NCBI RefSeq assembly: GCF_016862395.1
Contig: NZ_BOMW01000076.1
Coordinates: forward strand, 1-42,091
Direction: 5' to 3'
Origin: Actinoplanes siamensis
GTDB taxonomy: Bacteria; Actinomycetota; Actinomycetes; Mycobacteriales; Micromonosporaceae
DNA: 42,091 nt
Of this stretch, positions 7,998 through 16,452 are shown one piece after another; position 1 is the stretch's first letter; the number at the start of each line of letters is the position of its first letter. The position numbers and the translations under genes were made by a program. The notes under the pieces are model-generated. The model was not told the DNA's origin. It ran no database searches and worked only from the letters and a program-made list of their open reading frames with translations.

Positions 7998-8987
7998 CTA
8001 CTTGTCGAACGCCAGGGAAGTCAGGCGCGCGCTGCTGAGACGGTAGACGCTGGGGCCGTTGGCCGGTTCGAGCAGGATACGCCGGCAGCCGTCGGCCTCG
8101 ATGTAGATCGTGCCGCCGGGTTCCAGGTGCAGGACGGCGAAGCTGCTGGCCGGGGTGCTGCAGGTGGCGGTGCTGGGGGCGGATGCCTCGATCTCGGCCC
8201 GGATCGCGGTCCAGCCGGTCGCGGGCAGCGGGCCGCCTGATCGGAAGTCACCGGCCGGTTTAGCGCTGCCGCGTTCGGCGGCCGGGACGTCGTAGACGCA
8301 GCGACGGACATTCGCCCGCTCCGGCAAGGGCGCGAGCGCCGTCCCGTGACGATTCTCGGCGCCGCCCATGGCCCACGCCATGTCCGCCCAGGACTGGGAA
8401 CAGCCGCTGCTGGCCGCCTCGTCGGACACGACTTGCTGGACCACCCGGCTTTTCACCGTGGTGGTCGCCAGCTTCTCGAACGCCGTGCGGAACTCTCTAC
8501 GCGGCTTGCCGCAGGCGTCTACCGGAACACCGGGGCGAATCCAGCGCCCGTCATCGTCGAGCAGGGCCAGCCAAGGCACTGCCGGCATTTCCATGGTGCA
8601 GACCCCCGCGGTGGGGCCCTCGTCGGACAGGCGCAGCGTGGACAGCACCGTGGTCAGATCGTCGGCGCGGGCTTCCTCGGCGACCAACTCGGTTCCTCCG
8701 CCTGGGCGCTCCCGGATGCTGGCGCCGCAGATGATCGCGGAGACCGGCTGAAAGCCGTCGTCGAGAAGTGGCAGGGTGAGAGCGTCCTGGCCGTCATTGA
8801 TCCGGTTCTGCGCCGAGCCGTATGCCGTACTGTCGCAAGACTCCCAACGGTCGTGGATGGCAGGCGTCGCGGGGCCGCTACGCACGGGCGCGGGAGCCAG
8901 GCCGACGATGTCGCTGTCGGCGCGGGCGCAGCCGCCGGCGAGGACGGCTAGCAGGGCGGTGGCCGCCGCGGTCCCTCGTACGCGCAT
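7998..8987 (-). CDS. Secreted lipoprotein of unknown function
   Basis: Predicted lipoprotein of 329 aa. The signal peptide MRVRGTAAATALLAVLAGGC ends in a lipobox with Cys20 as the lipidated residue. The mature part has many cysteines (in the DRWESCDS, IICGAS, AGVCTME, DACGK, SGCSQ, RRCVYD, TATCST and DGCRR contexts), which suggests disulfides outside the cell. The domain is not recognised. The ATG at 8987 follows an AGGAGG ribosome-binding site. It appears to be a single gene, convergent with the PLP enzyme gene. Confidence 0.8.
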   Translation of the reverse strand: MRVRGTAAATALLAVLAGGCARADSDIVGLAPAPVRSGPATPAIHDRWESCDSTAYGSAQNRINDGQDALTLPLLDDGFQPVSAIICGASIRERPGGGTELVAEEARADDLTTVLSTLRLSDEGPTAGVCTMEMPAVPWLALLDDDGRWIRPGVPVDACGKPRREFRTAFEKLATTTVKSRVVQQVVSDEAASSGCSQSWADMAWAMGGAENRHGTALAPLPERANVRRCVYDVPAAERGSAKPAGDFRSGGPLPATGWTAIRAEIEASAPSTATCSTPASSFAVLHLEPGGTIYIEADGCRRILLEPANGPSVYRLSSARLTSLAFDK

Positions 8988-9394
8988 GGGTTCCTCCTAC
9001 GGTCACCGGTCTGCCTCTCGCCGAGACCTGGCACCGGTCTAGCAGGTTCCCACAACACCGGCCGAGTCGAGCCTGGTCAGAACGTTTCAAAACGCTGCCG
9101 AACCGACCGAAAATCGCCGTGGGCGTGGCCGTGGAACAGAGAGTCAGCTCGTGCTGCCACCGCGCTCTCCATCGCCCCGGAGGCCGTGGTCGCGCAAGCG
9201 GACGAGCGCCGACGCCGAAGCGCCCCTCTTACTGTCGTGCTCGATCCGCGTGCTCTCCTCGTCGAGGGCGGCCCGGCCGCAGCGCATTTCCAGGCCGCGA
9301 CCATGGCCGTCACTGACATTCCCCGACCTCAACCGGCTGTGGTCGCGGCCGCGGCGCGGACCGAGGTCACCGTGGCCGCGCGGCGTGCCGGCGG
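8988..9394. other. Intergenic region without a supported gene
   Basis: About 400 bases upstream of the lipoprotein and downstream of the ferredoxin. It should contain the lipoprotein promoter. Open frames on both strands are low-complexity, and I see no RNA gene, insertion sequence or strong hairpin. Confidence 0.5.
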
Positions 9395-9595
9395 CTACTC
9401 CGTCAGGGAGAGAGCCCGGCTCGGGCAGATTTCGACGGCGATCCGGGCCCGCTTCCAGGCTTCGTCGTCCGCCGGGGCGTCCTGGAGGAGAACGACCGTA
9501 CCGTCCTCATCGCTTTGATCGAACGCGTCGGGGTCGGTCAGGACGCACTGGCCCGATCCGACGCAGCGGTCGAGGTCCGCCACGATCCTGGTCAT
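9395..9595 (-). CDS. [3Fe-4S]-type ferredoxin, P450 partner
   Basis: Electron carrier of 66 aa. The cluster cysteines are Cys11 and Cys17 (CVGSGQC) and Cys57 (EICPSRAL); the usual fourth Cys of a 4Fe site is absent (Gly14), which fits a 3Fe-4S cluster. Such ferredoxins pass electrons from a reductase to bacterial CYP105-type P450s. Its ATG overlaps the P450 stop codon by four bases (ATGA), so translation is coupled to the P450. No ferredoxin reductase gene is present in the window. Confidence 0.92.
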   Translation of the reverse strand: MTRIVADLDRCVGSGQCVLTDPDAFDQSDEDGTVVLLQDAPADDEAWKRARIAVEICPSRALSLTE

Positions 9596-10782
9596 GCCGG
9601 GTCCTCCCAGGTCACCGGCACCTCGTGGATGCCGTAGATGAAGGCGTCGTCTTTGTAGGGCAGTCTGTCGGCGGGTGTGGCGAGCCGCAGGGTCGGGATG
9701 CGGCGGAAGAGGGTGTCGAAGACGATCTGCAGTTCCATGCGAGCCAGGTTCTGGCCGAGGCACTGGTGGATGCCGAAGCCGAAGGCGACGTGGTTACGGG
9801 CGCCCCGGTCGAGCTTGATCTCTTCCGGATCGTCGAAGGCCGACGGGTCGTGGTTGGCGGCGTTGCTCAGTGCCAGGACGGGGTCGCCGGCCCGGATGGT
9901 TACGCCGCCGATCTCGACATCCTCGACGGCGACGCGGGAGTTGGCGAATTCGGCGATGGTGTAGACCCGCAGCAACTCCTCGATCGCGAGGGGCGTACGC
10001 GTGGGGTCGTCGCGCAGCGCTGTCAGTTCCTCCGGGCGCTCGAGCAGGGTCACCACGCCGAGCGAGATCATGTTGGCGGTGGTCTCGTGGCCGGCGATCA
10101 GCAGCAGGAAGGCCAGCGACAGGACGTCCTCGGGGTCGTTGCCCTGGGCGAGCTGACGGCCCAGCAGGTCGTCGGCCGGGTCTGCGGCCTTCTCGAGGAT
10201 CAGGTTTTTGAGATAGTCGCGTAGCTCCGTGGCTGCCTGCCGCCGTTCCTCGGCGGTGACGGCGCGGCTGAGCAGGGCCGAGCTGCGGCTCTGGAAGAAC
10301 TCGTGGTCGTGGTAGGGCACGCCGAGTTGTTCGCAGATCACCAGGGATGGCACCGGCAGGGAGAGAGCTCGTACGAGGTCGGCGGGGCGCGGGCCGGCCA
10401 GCATGGTGTCGATGTGGTCGTCGACGATTTGCTGGACGCGGGGGCGCAGGGCGGCCATGCGGCGCACGGTGAACTCGCCAACCACGGCCTTGCGGGCGGG
10501 CCCGTGCTCGGGCGGGTCCAGCTGGATGATCGATGGGCGCATGAGGTCGGAGGTGGGTTGCTCGCGGGTGAGCCGGGGGAAGTTCGGGTGCTGGCGATCG
10601 GAGCTGAAGCGCGGATCGGTGAGCACGGCGCGGATGTGTTCGAGTCGGCCCAGCGCCCAGGCGACCTGGCCACTGGGCAGGGTGACCTGGGAGATCCCGG
10701 ATTCGGTGTCCCGGATGCGGGTGTGCTCGTCCGGGGGCGCGTACGGGCAGCGGCGGGTGGTCTGCAAGGCGGGAGCGGTCAC
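9592..10782 (-). CDS. Cytochrome P450 (CYP105-like)
   Basis: Soluble haem monooxygenase of 396 aa. Motifs: I-helix AGHETT (230-235), K-helix ExxR (Glu269-Arg272), haem loop FGFGIHQCLGQNLAR with Cys341 as the thiolate ligand. The N-terminal region (WALGRLEHIRAVLTDPRFSS) resembles CYP105 proteins, which hydroxylate xenobiotics or antibiotic precursors; the substrate cannot be read from sequence. GTG at 10782 is chosen because GGAGG lies six bases upstream and the family N-terminus fits; a frame extension to 10866 lacks a site. Operon order is TetR, P450, ferredoxin. Confidence 0.93.
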   Translation of the reverse strand: MTAPALQTTRRCPYAPPDEHTRIRDTESGISQVTLPSGQVAWALGRLEHIRAVLTDPRFSSDRQHPNFPRLTREQPTSDLMRPSIIQLDPPEHGPARKAVVGEFTVRRMAALRPRVQQIVDDHIDTMLAGPRPADLVRALSLPVPSLVICEQLGVPYHDHEFFQSRSSALLSRAVTAEERRQAATELRDYLKNLILEKAADPADDLLGRQLAQGNDPEDVLSLAFLLLIAGHETTANMISLGVVTLLERPEELTALRDDPTRTPLAIEELLRVYTIAEFANSRVAVEDVEIGGVTIRAGDPVLALSNAANHDPSAFDDPEEIKLDRGARNHVAFGFGIHQCLGQNLARMELQIVFDTLFRRIPTLRLATPADRLPYKDDAFIYGIHEVPVTWEDPA

Positions 10783-10891
10783 CGAGAACCTCCATCGGTT
10801 ACAGTCGAACCTAAGCGGAATAAAATCCTCCGATTCCTGGCCGAGAATAGCCTTGAATCCGGACATTCGTCCAGAGTCGACAGCAAGGTCG

Positions 10892-11530
10892 TCAGGAATC
10901 CAGATGGAGGTCGGTCACGCTGATCGGTTCGCCGGGAAGCATGGTCCGCCCACCCGAGTGCAGGCCGTCCAGGACTAGGCTCAAGCAGCGGCGCATCAGC
11001 AGGTCGGACATCTCCGCGGACCGGCTCGGTGGCGGTTTGAGCAGGAGCGACACCACCGCCAACACGTCACCGGCGCCGACGTCGGACCGCATCGAACCCT
11101 CGGCCTGGGCCCGCTCGACCAGGTGCTCGACCAGGTCGAGCACCGCGGCGCGGGTGTGCCGGAAGTCGGGTGCCGCTTTGAGGGCCTGCCGCGTGTGCTC
11201 GTCCATCATGGTCACGTGCGTGCTGAACCGTAGGTCGACGGCCCGGCGGACGACCCGCGCGAGGGCGTCCCAGGCGGCCGGCTCCTCATCGATTGCGGCG
11301 CGGGCGTCGGCCAGGAGGGCCGAAAGGCTCTCCAGGGCCACGGCGCGCAGCAGCGACCCCCGGTCGGGGAAGCGGCGGTAGAGCGTGCCGACGCCGACCC
11401 CGGCCCGGCGGGCGATCTCGTCCATCGGCGCACCCGGGCCGATCTCGGCGAACACGACCCGAGCCACGGCCACGATGTTGTCGCGGTTACGCTGGGCGTC
11501 GGCCCGCAGCCGGGTTGTTTCAGCCTTCAT
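10892..11530 (-). CDS. TetR family repressor of the P450 operon
   Basis: Regulator of 212 aa. HTH at about residues 15-60: GAPMDEIARRAGVGVGTLYRRF. The C-terminal domain resembles the SBDS-like subgroup (TetR_C ending DGLHSGGRTMLPG). The ATG at 11530 has GGGAGG upstream. The open frame continues upstream for some 870 codons antisense to the beta-helix gene, but that part is a composition artefact. It lies 109 bp upstream of the P450 start on the same strand, so it probably controls P450 and ferredoxin, and itself through the inverted repeat just upstream. Confidence 0.88.
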   Translation of the reverse strand: MKAETTRLRADAQRNRDNIVAVARVVFAEIGPGAPMDEIARRAGVGVGTLYRRFPDRGSLLRAVALESLSALLADARAAIDEEPAAWDALARVVRRAVDLRFSTHVTMMDEHTRQALKAAPDFRHTRAAVLDLVEHLVERAQAEGSMRSDVGAGDVLAVVSLLLKPPPSRSAEMSDLLMRRCLSLVLDGLHSGGRTMLPGEPISVTDLHLDS

Positions 11531-11546
11531 CCCATCCTCCCGCGTT

Positions 11547-11564
11547 CCCGGCAGATTAGCCGGG
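11547..11564. promoter_or_regulatory. Inverted repeat upstream of tetR, possible autoregulatory operator
   Basis: CCCGGC (11547-11552), AGATTA spacer, GCCGGG (11559-11564). It lies 17 bases upstream of the TetR start. On the minus strand the spacer reads TAATCT, a possible -10, so a bound protein would block the promoter. Confidence 0.45.
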
Positions 11565-11609
11565 CGCGATCGTGGCGGCCACCGGCTGCCGGTCCGGATC
11601 CAACGGCGC

Positions 11610-11755
11610 CCGGCCAGATCCGCGCCTACCTCGCCACCACTCGCGTCCTCGGGTCCCATCGTGGCGAGCCGGCCGGCACCACGGTGTGGCGGCTGCTGAC
11701 CCGCCTCGACGCCGCCATGGTCGCGGCGACCCTGGCCGGATGGCGGCGAAACCGA
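11610..11755 (+). mobile_element. ISAs1-family transposase fragment (copy 1)
   Basis: A short in-frame remnant reads LGSHRGEPAGTTVWRLL followed by TRLDAAMVAATLAGW. It aligns with the DDE_Tnp_1-associated N-terminal domain of ISAs1 transposases and with the better preserved copy at 17764-17980. The 32 bases at 11685-11716 are identical to 17913-17944. There is no start codon and the catalytic domain is missing, so it is non-functional. Extent is approximate. Confidence 0.6.
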
Positions 11756-11993
11756 CACCGCCCGCCAACCGAGCCGCTTACCGTCGGCCAACCGAACTCG
11801 TACAGGCTGTAACCAGCGGCTATCCGAACACGCAACGACCCTGGGCGCGAGACGGCGAAAAACGCGGCCGATAACAGTTTTCGGGGAATGACTTCCCCCG
11901 ATGCGAAACCGATTGGCAGCATCGACCGCCGTAAAGCCGGGTTCGGTGGTGAGGGCTTCCCGTTCCGGAACCGGACCCTTTGTTGCCGGCATA

Positions 11994-12021
11994 TTGACGA
12001 GCTGAGACATCGAAGTAACAA
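11994..12021 (+). promoter_or_regulatory. Sigma-70-like promoter of the beta-helix gene
   Basis: TTGACG (11994-11999), 16-base spacer, TAACAA (12016-12021). The predicted start site near 12028 falls inside the palindrome at 12027-12042. Confidence 0.6.
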
Positions 12022-12026
12022 TTGCG

Positions 12027-12042
12027 CAGAGAGCGCTCTCTG
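12027..12042. promoter_or_regulatory. Perfect 16-bp palindrome, LacI-type operator
   Basis: CAGAGAGCGCTCTCTG is a perfect palindrome with a central CG step. This is the form of operators bound by LacI-family sugar repressors in actinomycetes (for example CebR-type sites centred on GAGCGCTC). It covers the predicted transcription start of the secreted beta-helix gene. No LacI-family gene is in the window, so the repressor would act in trans. Confidence 0.7.
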
Positions 12043-12115
12043 GCAGCGCCTCGTGGTCCCCCGCTCTGCCGCACCTCCGTCCCCACGGACGCGGCACTGT
12101 CCGATAGGCAGATAC

Positions 12116-14353
12116 ATGACACCCCCCACCCCGACCTCCCCACGGCCGAGACGTTCGCGCCGCGGGCGGCTCGTGCTGAGCGCGACCCTGACCGCGGCCC
12201 TCGGCATCACCGTCGCGTCGGTCGCCGCCACCGCGAACGCCGCGGATCTCCCGCTGTCGCAAGGCAAGGCGGCCACCGCGTCGTCCGCCGAGAGTGCCGC
12301 CTTCCCGCCGTCCGCCGCGGTCGACGGTGACGCCGGCACCCGCTGGTCCAGCACGTTCGCCGACCCGCAGTGGCTGCAGGTCGACCTGGGCAGCGCCCAG
12401 TCGATCAGCCAGGTCGTGCTCAACTGGGAGGGCGCGTACGCCTCGGCCTTCACCATCCAGACCTCGCCCAACGGCACCACCTGGACGGACATCACCCCGG
12501 TCACCACCGGCAAGGCCGGCGTCCAGACGCTGAACGTCACCGGCAGCGGCCGGTACGTGCGGATGAACGGCACCACCCGGGCCACCCCGTACGGCTACTC
12601 GCTGTGGGAGTTCCAGGTCTTCGGCGGCGGGGCGAACCCGTCCCCGACCACTCCGGCGCTGCCGACCTCCGACACCCCCGACTTCGGCCCGAACGTACGG
12701 ATCTTCGAGCCGAACACGCCGGCGTCCACCATCCAGTCCGCGGTGGACCAGGCGTTCAACGCGCAGCTGCGCAGCCCGACCGCGCAGTTCGGATCGCAGC
12801 GCCACGTGTTCCTCTTCAAACCGGGAACCTACGGGCGGGTGTGGGCCAACGTCGGGTTCTACACCACGGTCGCCGGCCTCGGGCTCAACCCCGACGACGT
12901 GACGATCAACGGCGCGGTCAACGTCGACTCCGGCTGGAACTACGGCGACGAGTCCAACGCCACCCAGAACTTTTGGCGCAGCATGGAGAACCTGTCGATC
13001 GTGCCCGAGGGCGGCACCAACCGGTGGGCCGTCTCGCAGGCCGCTCCGATGCGCCGGGTGCACATCAAGGGCAACCTGACCCTGGCCCCGTCCAACCAGG
13101 ACAACGGGCAGGGCTACTCCAGCGGCGGCTACCTCGCCGACTCCGTCGTCGACGGCGTCGTCTCCTCCGGCTCCCAGCAGCAGTGGTACACCCGGGACAG
13201 CCGGATCGCACGCTGGGACGGCGGCGTCTGGAACATGGTCTACTCCGGCGTCCAGGGCGCCCCGGCCAACGCGTTCCCGAACCCGCCGCACACCACGCTG
13301 GCCACCACCCCGGTCACGCGGGAGAAGCCGTACCTCTACGTCGACAGCGCCGGCCTCTACCGCGTCTTCGTGCCCGCCCTGCGGCGCAACTCCGCGGGCG
13401 CCAGCTGGCCGAACGCGGCCGGTGCCTCGATCCCGATGCGGGAGTTCTACGTCGCCAAGCCCGGTGACAGCGCCGCGCGGATCAACGCCGCTCTCGCTCA
13501 GGGCCTGAACCTGTTCTTCACCCCAGGCACCTACTCGCTCGCCGAGACGATCCGAGTGACCCGCCCGAACACCGTGGTGACCGGCATCGGGTTCCCGACC
13601 CTGATCCCGGCCAACGGGGTCGAGGCCCTGAACGTCGCCGACGTCGACGGGGTCAAGGTCAGCGGACTGACCTTCGACGCCGGCACGACCAACAGCCCGA
13701 CCCTGATGAGCGTCGGCCGGGCCGGCGCCCACACCGACCACGCCGCGAACCCGATCAGCGTTCAGGACGTCTTCTTCCGGGTCGGCAGCAGCGTCCAGGG
13801 CAAGGCCACCACCACCCTCGCGGTGCACAGCGACGACACGATCGTCGACCACATCTGGGCCTGGCGGGCCGACCACGGCGGCGCACCCACCGGCTGGACG
13901 GTCAACACCGGCGACACCGGCCTGATCGTGAACGGCGACGACGTCCTGGCAACCGGTCTGTTCGTCGAGCACTACCAGAAGTACGAGGTGATCTGGAACG
14001 GCAACCGCGGGAAGACAATCTTCTTCCAGAACGAGAAGCCGTACGACGTGCCGAACCAGGCCGCCTGGATCGGGCCCCGCGGCAACGGCTACGCCGCCTA
14101 CAAGGTCGCCGACACCGTCACCGACCACGAGCTCTGGGGCGGCGGCTCGTACGCCTTCTTCAATGTCAACCCCAGTGTCCGGGCGGACCGGGCCTTCGAG
14201 GTGCCCAACCGCTCCGGCGTCCGGCTCCGCAGCATCCTCACCGTCTCGCTCGGTGACGTCGGCACCATCACCAATGTCGTCAACGACACCGGTGGCGCCG
14301 TCCCCAACCCGGCCGGCAACACCACCCCGCGCCAGGTCGTGGCCTACCCCTGA
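12116..14353 (+). CDS. Secreted discoidin (F5/8 type C) plus beta-helix protein
   Basis: Exported protein of 745 aa. The signal peptide has a twin-Arg-like basic N-terminus (PRPRRSRRGR) and probable cleavage after ANA at residue 42. A discoidin/CBM32-like module (about 44-172) with WSSTFADPQWLQVDLGSAQ suggests carbohydrate binding. The rest (about 185-745) is a conserved parallel beta-helix family with two pectate-lyase-like halves (LFKPGTYGRVWANVGFYT, LFFTPGTYSLAETIRV). Homologues are often labelled coagulation factor 5/8 protein or, misleadingly, adenylyl cyclase. The fold and the LacI-type operator suggest polysaccharide breakdown, but the catalytic activity is not established. ATG at 12116 is set by the signal peptide. 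Confidence 0.88.
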   Translation: MTPPTPTSPRPRRSRRGRLVLSATLTAALGITVASVAATANAADLPLSQGKAATASSAESAAFPPSAAVDGDAGTRWSSTFADPQWLQVDLGSAQSISQVVLNWEGAYASAFTIQTSPNGTTWTDITPVTTGKAGVQTLNVTGSGRYVRMNGTTRATPYGYSLWEFQVFGGGANPSPTTPALPTSDTPDFGPNVRIFEPNTPASTIQSAVDQAFNAQLRSPTAQFGSQRHVFLFKPGTYGRVWANVGFYTTVAGLGLNPDDVTINGAVNVDSGWNYGDESNATQNFWRSMENLSIVPEGGTNRWAVSQAAPMRRVHIKGNLTLAPSNQDNGQGYSSGGYLADSVVDGVVSSGSQQQWYTRDSRIARWDGGVWNMVYSGVQGAPANAFPNPPHTTLATTPVTREKPYLYVDSAGLYRVFVPALRRNSAGASWPNAAGASIPMREFYVAKPGDSAARINAALAQGLNLFFTPGTYSLAETIRVTRPNTVVTGIGFPTLIPANGVEALNVADVDGVKVSGLTFDAGTTNSPTLMSVGRAGAHTDHAANPISVQDVFFRVGSSVQGKATTTLAVHSDDTIVDHIWAWRADHGGAPTGWTVNTGDTGLIVNGDDVLATGLFVEHYQKYEVIWNGNRGKTIFFQNEKPYDVPNQAAWIGPRGNGYAAYKVADTVTDHELWGGGSYAFFNVNPSVRADRAFEVPNRSGVRLRSILTVSLGDVGTITNVVNDTGGAVPNPAGNTTPRQVVAYP

Positions 14354-14369
14354 TCCGACCTGAACCTGG

Positions 14370-14400
14370 CGGCCACCGGTGCGACCAGCACCGGTGGCCG
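14370..14400 (+). terminator. Hairpin terminator after the beta-helix gene
   Basis: Perfect 13-bp stem CGGCCACCGGTGC / GCACCGGTGGCCG with a five-base loop, starting 17 bases after the stop codon. No U-tract follows, as is common in actinomycetes. Confidence 0.85.
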
Positions 14401-14448
14401 TCGCCGTTCAGAGGAGCAGCCGTACGTCGAGCCGGCGGGGAGGTCGGT

Positions 14449-14470
14449 CGGCTCGATGCCGACCGAGCCG
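14449..14470. terminator. Short hairpin, possible terminator
   Basis: CGGCTCG, eight-base loop, CGAGCCG. It lies just beyond the 3' end of the minus-strand pseudogene at 14481-14985 and could end its former transcript. Confidence 0.3.
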
Positions 14471-14480
14471 CAGGCGCCGG

Positions 14481-14985
14481 TCACCGGCACGACGCACCGA
14501 CCCGCGGGTCAAGCTTGTCGTGCGCCTGGTACGCGATCAGACCGGCCAGCGCAAGCGCGGCGGCATGCGGCAGGGGGATGCTCTTCGGGGCATACGCCGC
14601 GATGGCAGTGTCCAGCGCGACCAGCTCCGCTGTCGTGCCGCGTCCGGCTGCCATCTGCGCGGACGTCGCCACCACCTGGTCGTCCCGGGGTTAATGCGGT
14701 GGCGTTCGACTCCACGCCCGTGCCGGAGATGTCCCAGCCGAGGATCATCGGCATCGGCACCGCGATCTCGTGCAGCCCCGAGCGGGTCCGCAGGTCGACC
14801 GGATCCACCGCGGCAGCGACCGTCCTGATCTGGATCTCACCTGGGAGGACAGCGGGCTCCGGCAACTCGGCGACTCGCAGTTTCTCCGGTCCCCCGCACT
14901 CGGTGAGCACCACGGCGCCTCGACCGAGCCCGGCCGGGCTGCGGTCGTACGACCAGTGGACAAGTAGCCGAGGAGAGGGTGTCAC
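14481..14985 (-). pseudogene. NADPH:quinone oxidoreductase, frameshifted and truncated
   Basis: The N-terminal GroES-like half of a QOR-type enzyme is still readable: VVLTECGGPEKLRVAELPEP, then MILGWDISGTGV. Near 14690 the frame shifts: the sense continues in another frame as VVATSAQMAAGRGTTAELVA and AALALAGLIAYQA. The sequence then departs from the family before the Rossmann domain, so the NADPH-binding half is absent. Both a frameshift and a 3' truncation are visible. It may once have been regulated by the adjacent MarR gene at 15031-15495 on the same strand. Confidence 0.8.
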
Positions 14986-15030
14986 AGCTTCTTCGGCATC
15001 GACATCAGGAAGGCGGGCGACTCCAAGTCG

Positions 15031-15495
15031 CTACGCCGAGCCACCGGTATTCCGAATCAACTGTCGGAGAACTTTCAAAGCCGCCACGTAGTCCGCGTCA
15101 TCGATATCTTTATGGATGAGTGCCCGGATAGTCGGCGCGTACTGCTTGAAGCGCAGGCGAGCATCCTCCCCAGCCTCGGTAATGCTCAGTGCGCCTTTCT
15201 CGTCGCGGCTCACCCACCCGCGCTCCAGCAGTGCTTGTGCCTCGACGTCGAGGTCATCCTCCGCCCTGAGGTACGAGCTCATCGCCTGCTCCAGTTCAGA
15301 AACGGTCATACCGCCATCATGCGGCAGAAGGTCGCTCGGAGAGAGATTGCGTAGCAGCCAGAATTGGGGCTGGGTGAAGCCGAATTCGGCTTGCCGGGCA
15401 CGGGTGAAGGCGATAAGGGACTCGTAAGCCACACCCGTCCAATAGGCGGCAGGTTGACCAGCGAGTTCGTCGTCCGGCAGCTCAAGCGTCGTCAT
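15031..15495 (-). CDS. MarR-like winged-helix regulator
   Basis: Protein of 154 aa resembling MarR-family regulators from actinomycetes. The winged-helix region spans about residues 35-125, including FTQPQFWLLRNL, MTVSELEQAM and the wing RGWVSRDEKGALSITEAG. The helical C-terminus (ADYVAALKVLRQLIRN) would form the dimer interface. Start at ATG 15495 (MTTLELPDDE) with GGGAG upstream; a frame extension to 15549 lacks one. It lies 45 bp upstream of the decayed oxidoreductase, its probable former target. Confidence 0.78.
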   Translation of the reverse strand: MTTLELPDDELAGQPAAYWTGVAYESLIAFTRARQAEFGFTQPQFWLLRNLSPSDLLPHDGGMTVSELEQAMSSYLRAEDDLDVEAQALLERGWVSRDEKGALSITEAGEDARLRFKQYAPTIRALIHKDIDDADYVAALKVLRQLIRNTGGSA

Positions 15496-15621
15496 ACTGG
15501 TCTCCCTCGATGTCGAATGGCGCAGCCACGGAGCAGTATCCAACTTCAACTATGGTTGAGATCAAGAGCCTGGGAAGGAACCGACTCATTCGCTGGTGCC
15601 GGAAGTCGGCGCGCAGGGTCA

Positions 15622-15641
15622 TGAAACAAGTAGCCGATGAG
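15622..15641 (+). repeat. 20-bp direct repeat, copy 1
   Basis: TGAAACAAGTAGCCGATGAG, identical to 18357-18376. A shorter related copy (ACAAGTAGCCGAGGAG) is at 14960-14975. It lies upstream of the methyltransferase gene. Confidence 0.85.
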
Positions 15642-15693
15642 CGGATGCCTAGCTATGCCCTTATCCGGTTGACCGCATCGCCAGGATGTTGAT

Positions 15694-16452
15694 GTGCGTA
15701 CGTTCGAAGACCTCATCGACGAAGCGGCCCGAGTTGACGTGACCGGATGGAACTTCGACTGGCTGCGCGGACGAGCAACCGAGGACCGGCCACCGTGGGG
15801 GTACTCGCGTCTACTCGCCTCACGCCTTGCCCGTGTCGCCTCGGGCCTGGACATCGACACCGGAGGCGGCGAAATCATCGCTGAAGCACCCCGGCTGCCG
15901 CCCCGGATGGTCGTCACCGAGGGATGGCGCCCGAACGCAGAACGCGCGCACCGCTTACTCTCGCCTCGCGGGGTGCAGGTGGTCTTCGTGGAGCAAGGAC
16001 AGCCCCTGCCGTTTGCGGACGCCGCCTTCGAGCTGGTAGGTAGCCGCCACCCGGTAGATCCCGACTGGCGCGAGATCGCTCGCGTGCTGGCTCCGGAGGG
16101 CACATACCTGGCCCAGCACGTCGGACCGGCGTCCGCGTTCGAGCTGATCGAGTGGTTCCGTGGTCCGCTGACACGCGAGCGGCTCAGCCGCGACCCCGAG
16201 CGTGAGGCCGCGGCGGCGCGATCCGCAGGGCTACAGATCGTCGACTTGCGGACCGCGCGCTGCCAGATGGAGTTCTTCGACATCGGCGCGGTCGTCTACA
16301 TCCTGCGCAAATGTGTCTGGTGGGTGCCCGACTTCACCATCGACCGCTACCGGACAGCCCTGGAACGACTCGACGCGTACATCCGCGAGCATGGCGTCTT
16401 CGTGAGCCACTCCGCTCGTACCCTGATCGAAGCCAAGAGGGAGGTCGGGTGA
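15694..16452 (+). CDS. Class I SAM-dependent methyltransferase
   Basis: Cytosolic methyltransferase of 252 aa, substrate unknown. Motif I is LDIDTGGGE (about residues 52-60); the acidic strand-2 region is MVVTEGWRPNA. Later, VEQGQPLPFADAAFELVGSRHP matches motifs II and III, with the usual Asp position replaced by Glu/Gln. The C-terminal part (RKCVWWVPDFTIDRYRTALE) is conserved in a large actinobacterial group of uncharacterised methyltransferases. The GTG start at 15694 is the first possible codon before the conserved N-terminus. It stands alone between IS debris and direct repeats, so it may be accessory DNA. Confidence 0.85.
   Translation: MRTFEDLIDEAARVDVTGWNFDWLRGRATEDRPPWGYSRLLASRLARVASGLDIDTGGGEIIAEAPRLPPRMVVTEGWRPNAERAHRLLSPRGVQVVFVEQGQPLPFADAAFELVGSRHPVDPDWREIARVLAPEGTYLAQHVGPASAFELIEWFRGPLTRERLSRDPEREAAAARSAGLQIVDLRTARCQMEFFDIGAVVYILRKCVWWVPDFTIDRYRTALERLDAYIREHGVFVSHSARTLIEAKREVG

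Noticed and set aside
10892..14128. A 1078-codon open frame antisense to the beta-helix gene and continuous with the TetR gene.
   Set aside because: Only the last 212 codons are TetR. The rest is Gly/Val/Asp/Arg-rich, the composition of a shadow frame opposite a GC-rich gene, and it lies exactly antisense to a well-supported secreted protein.
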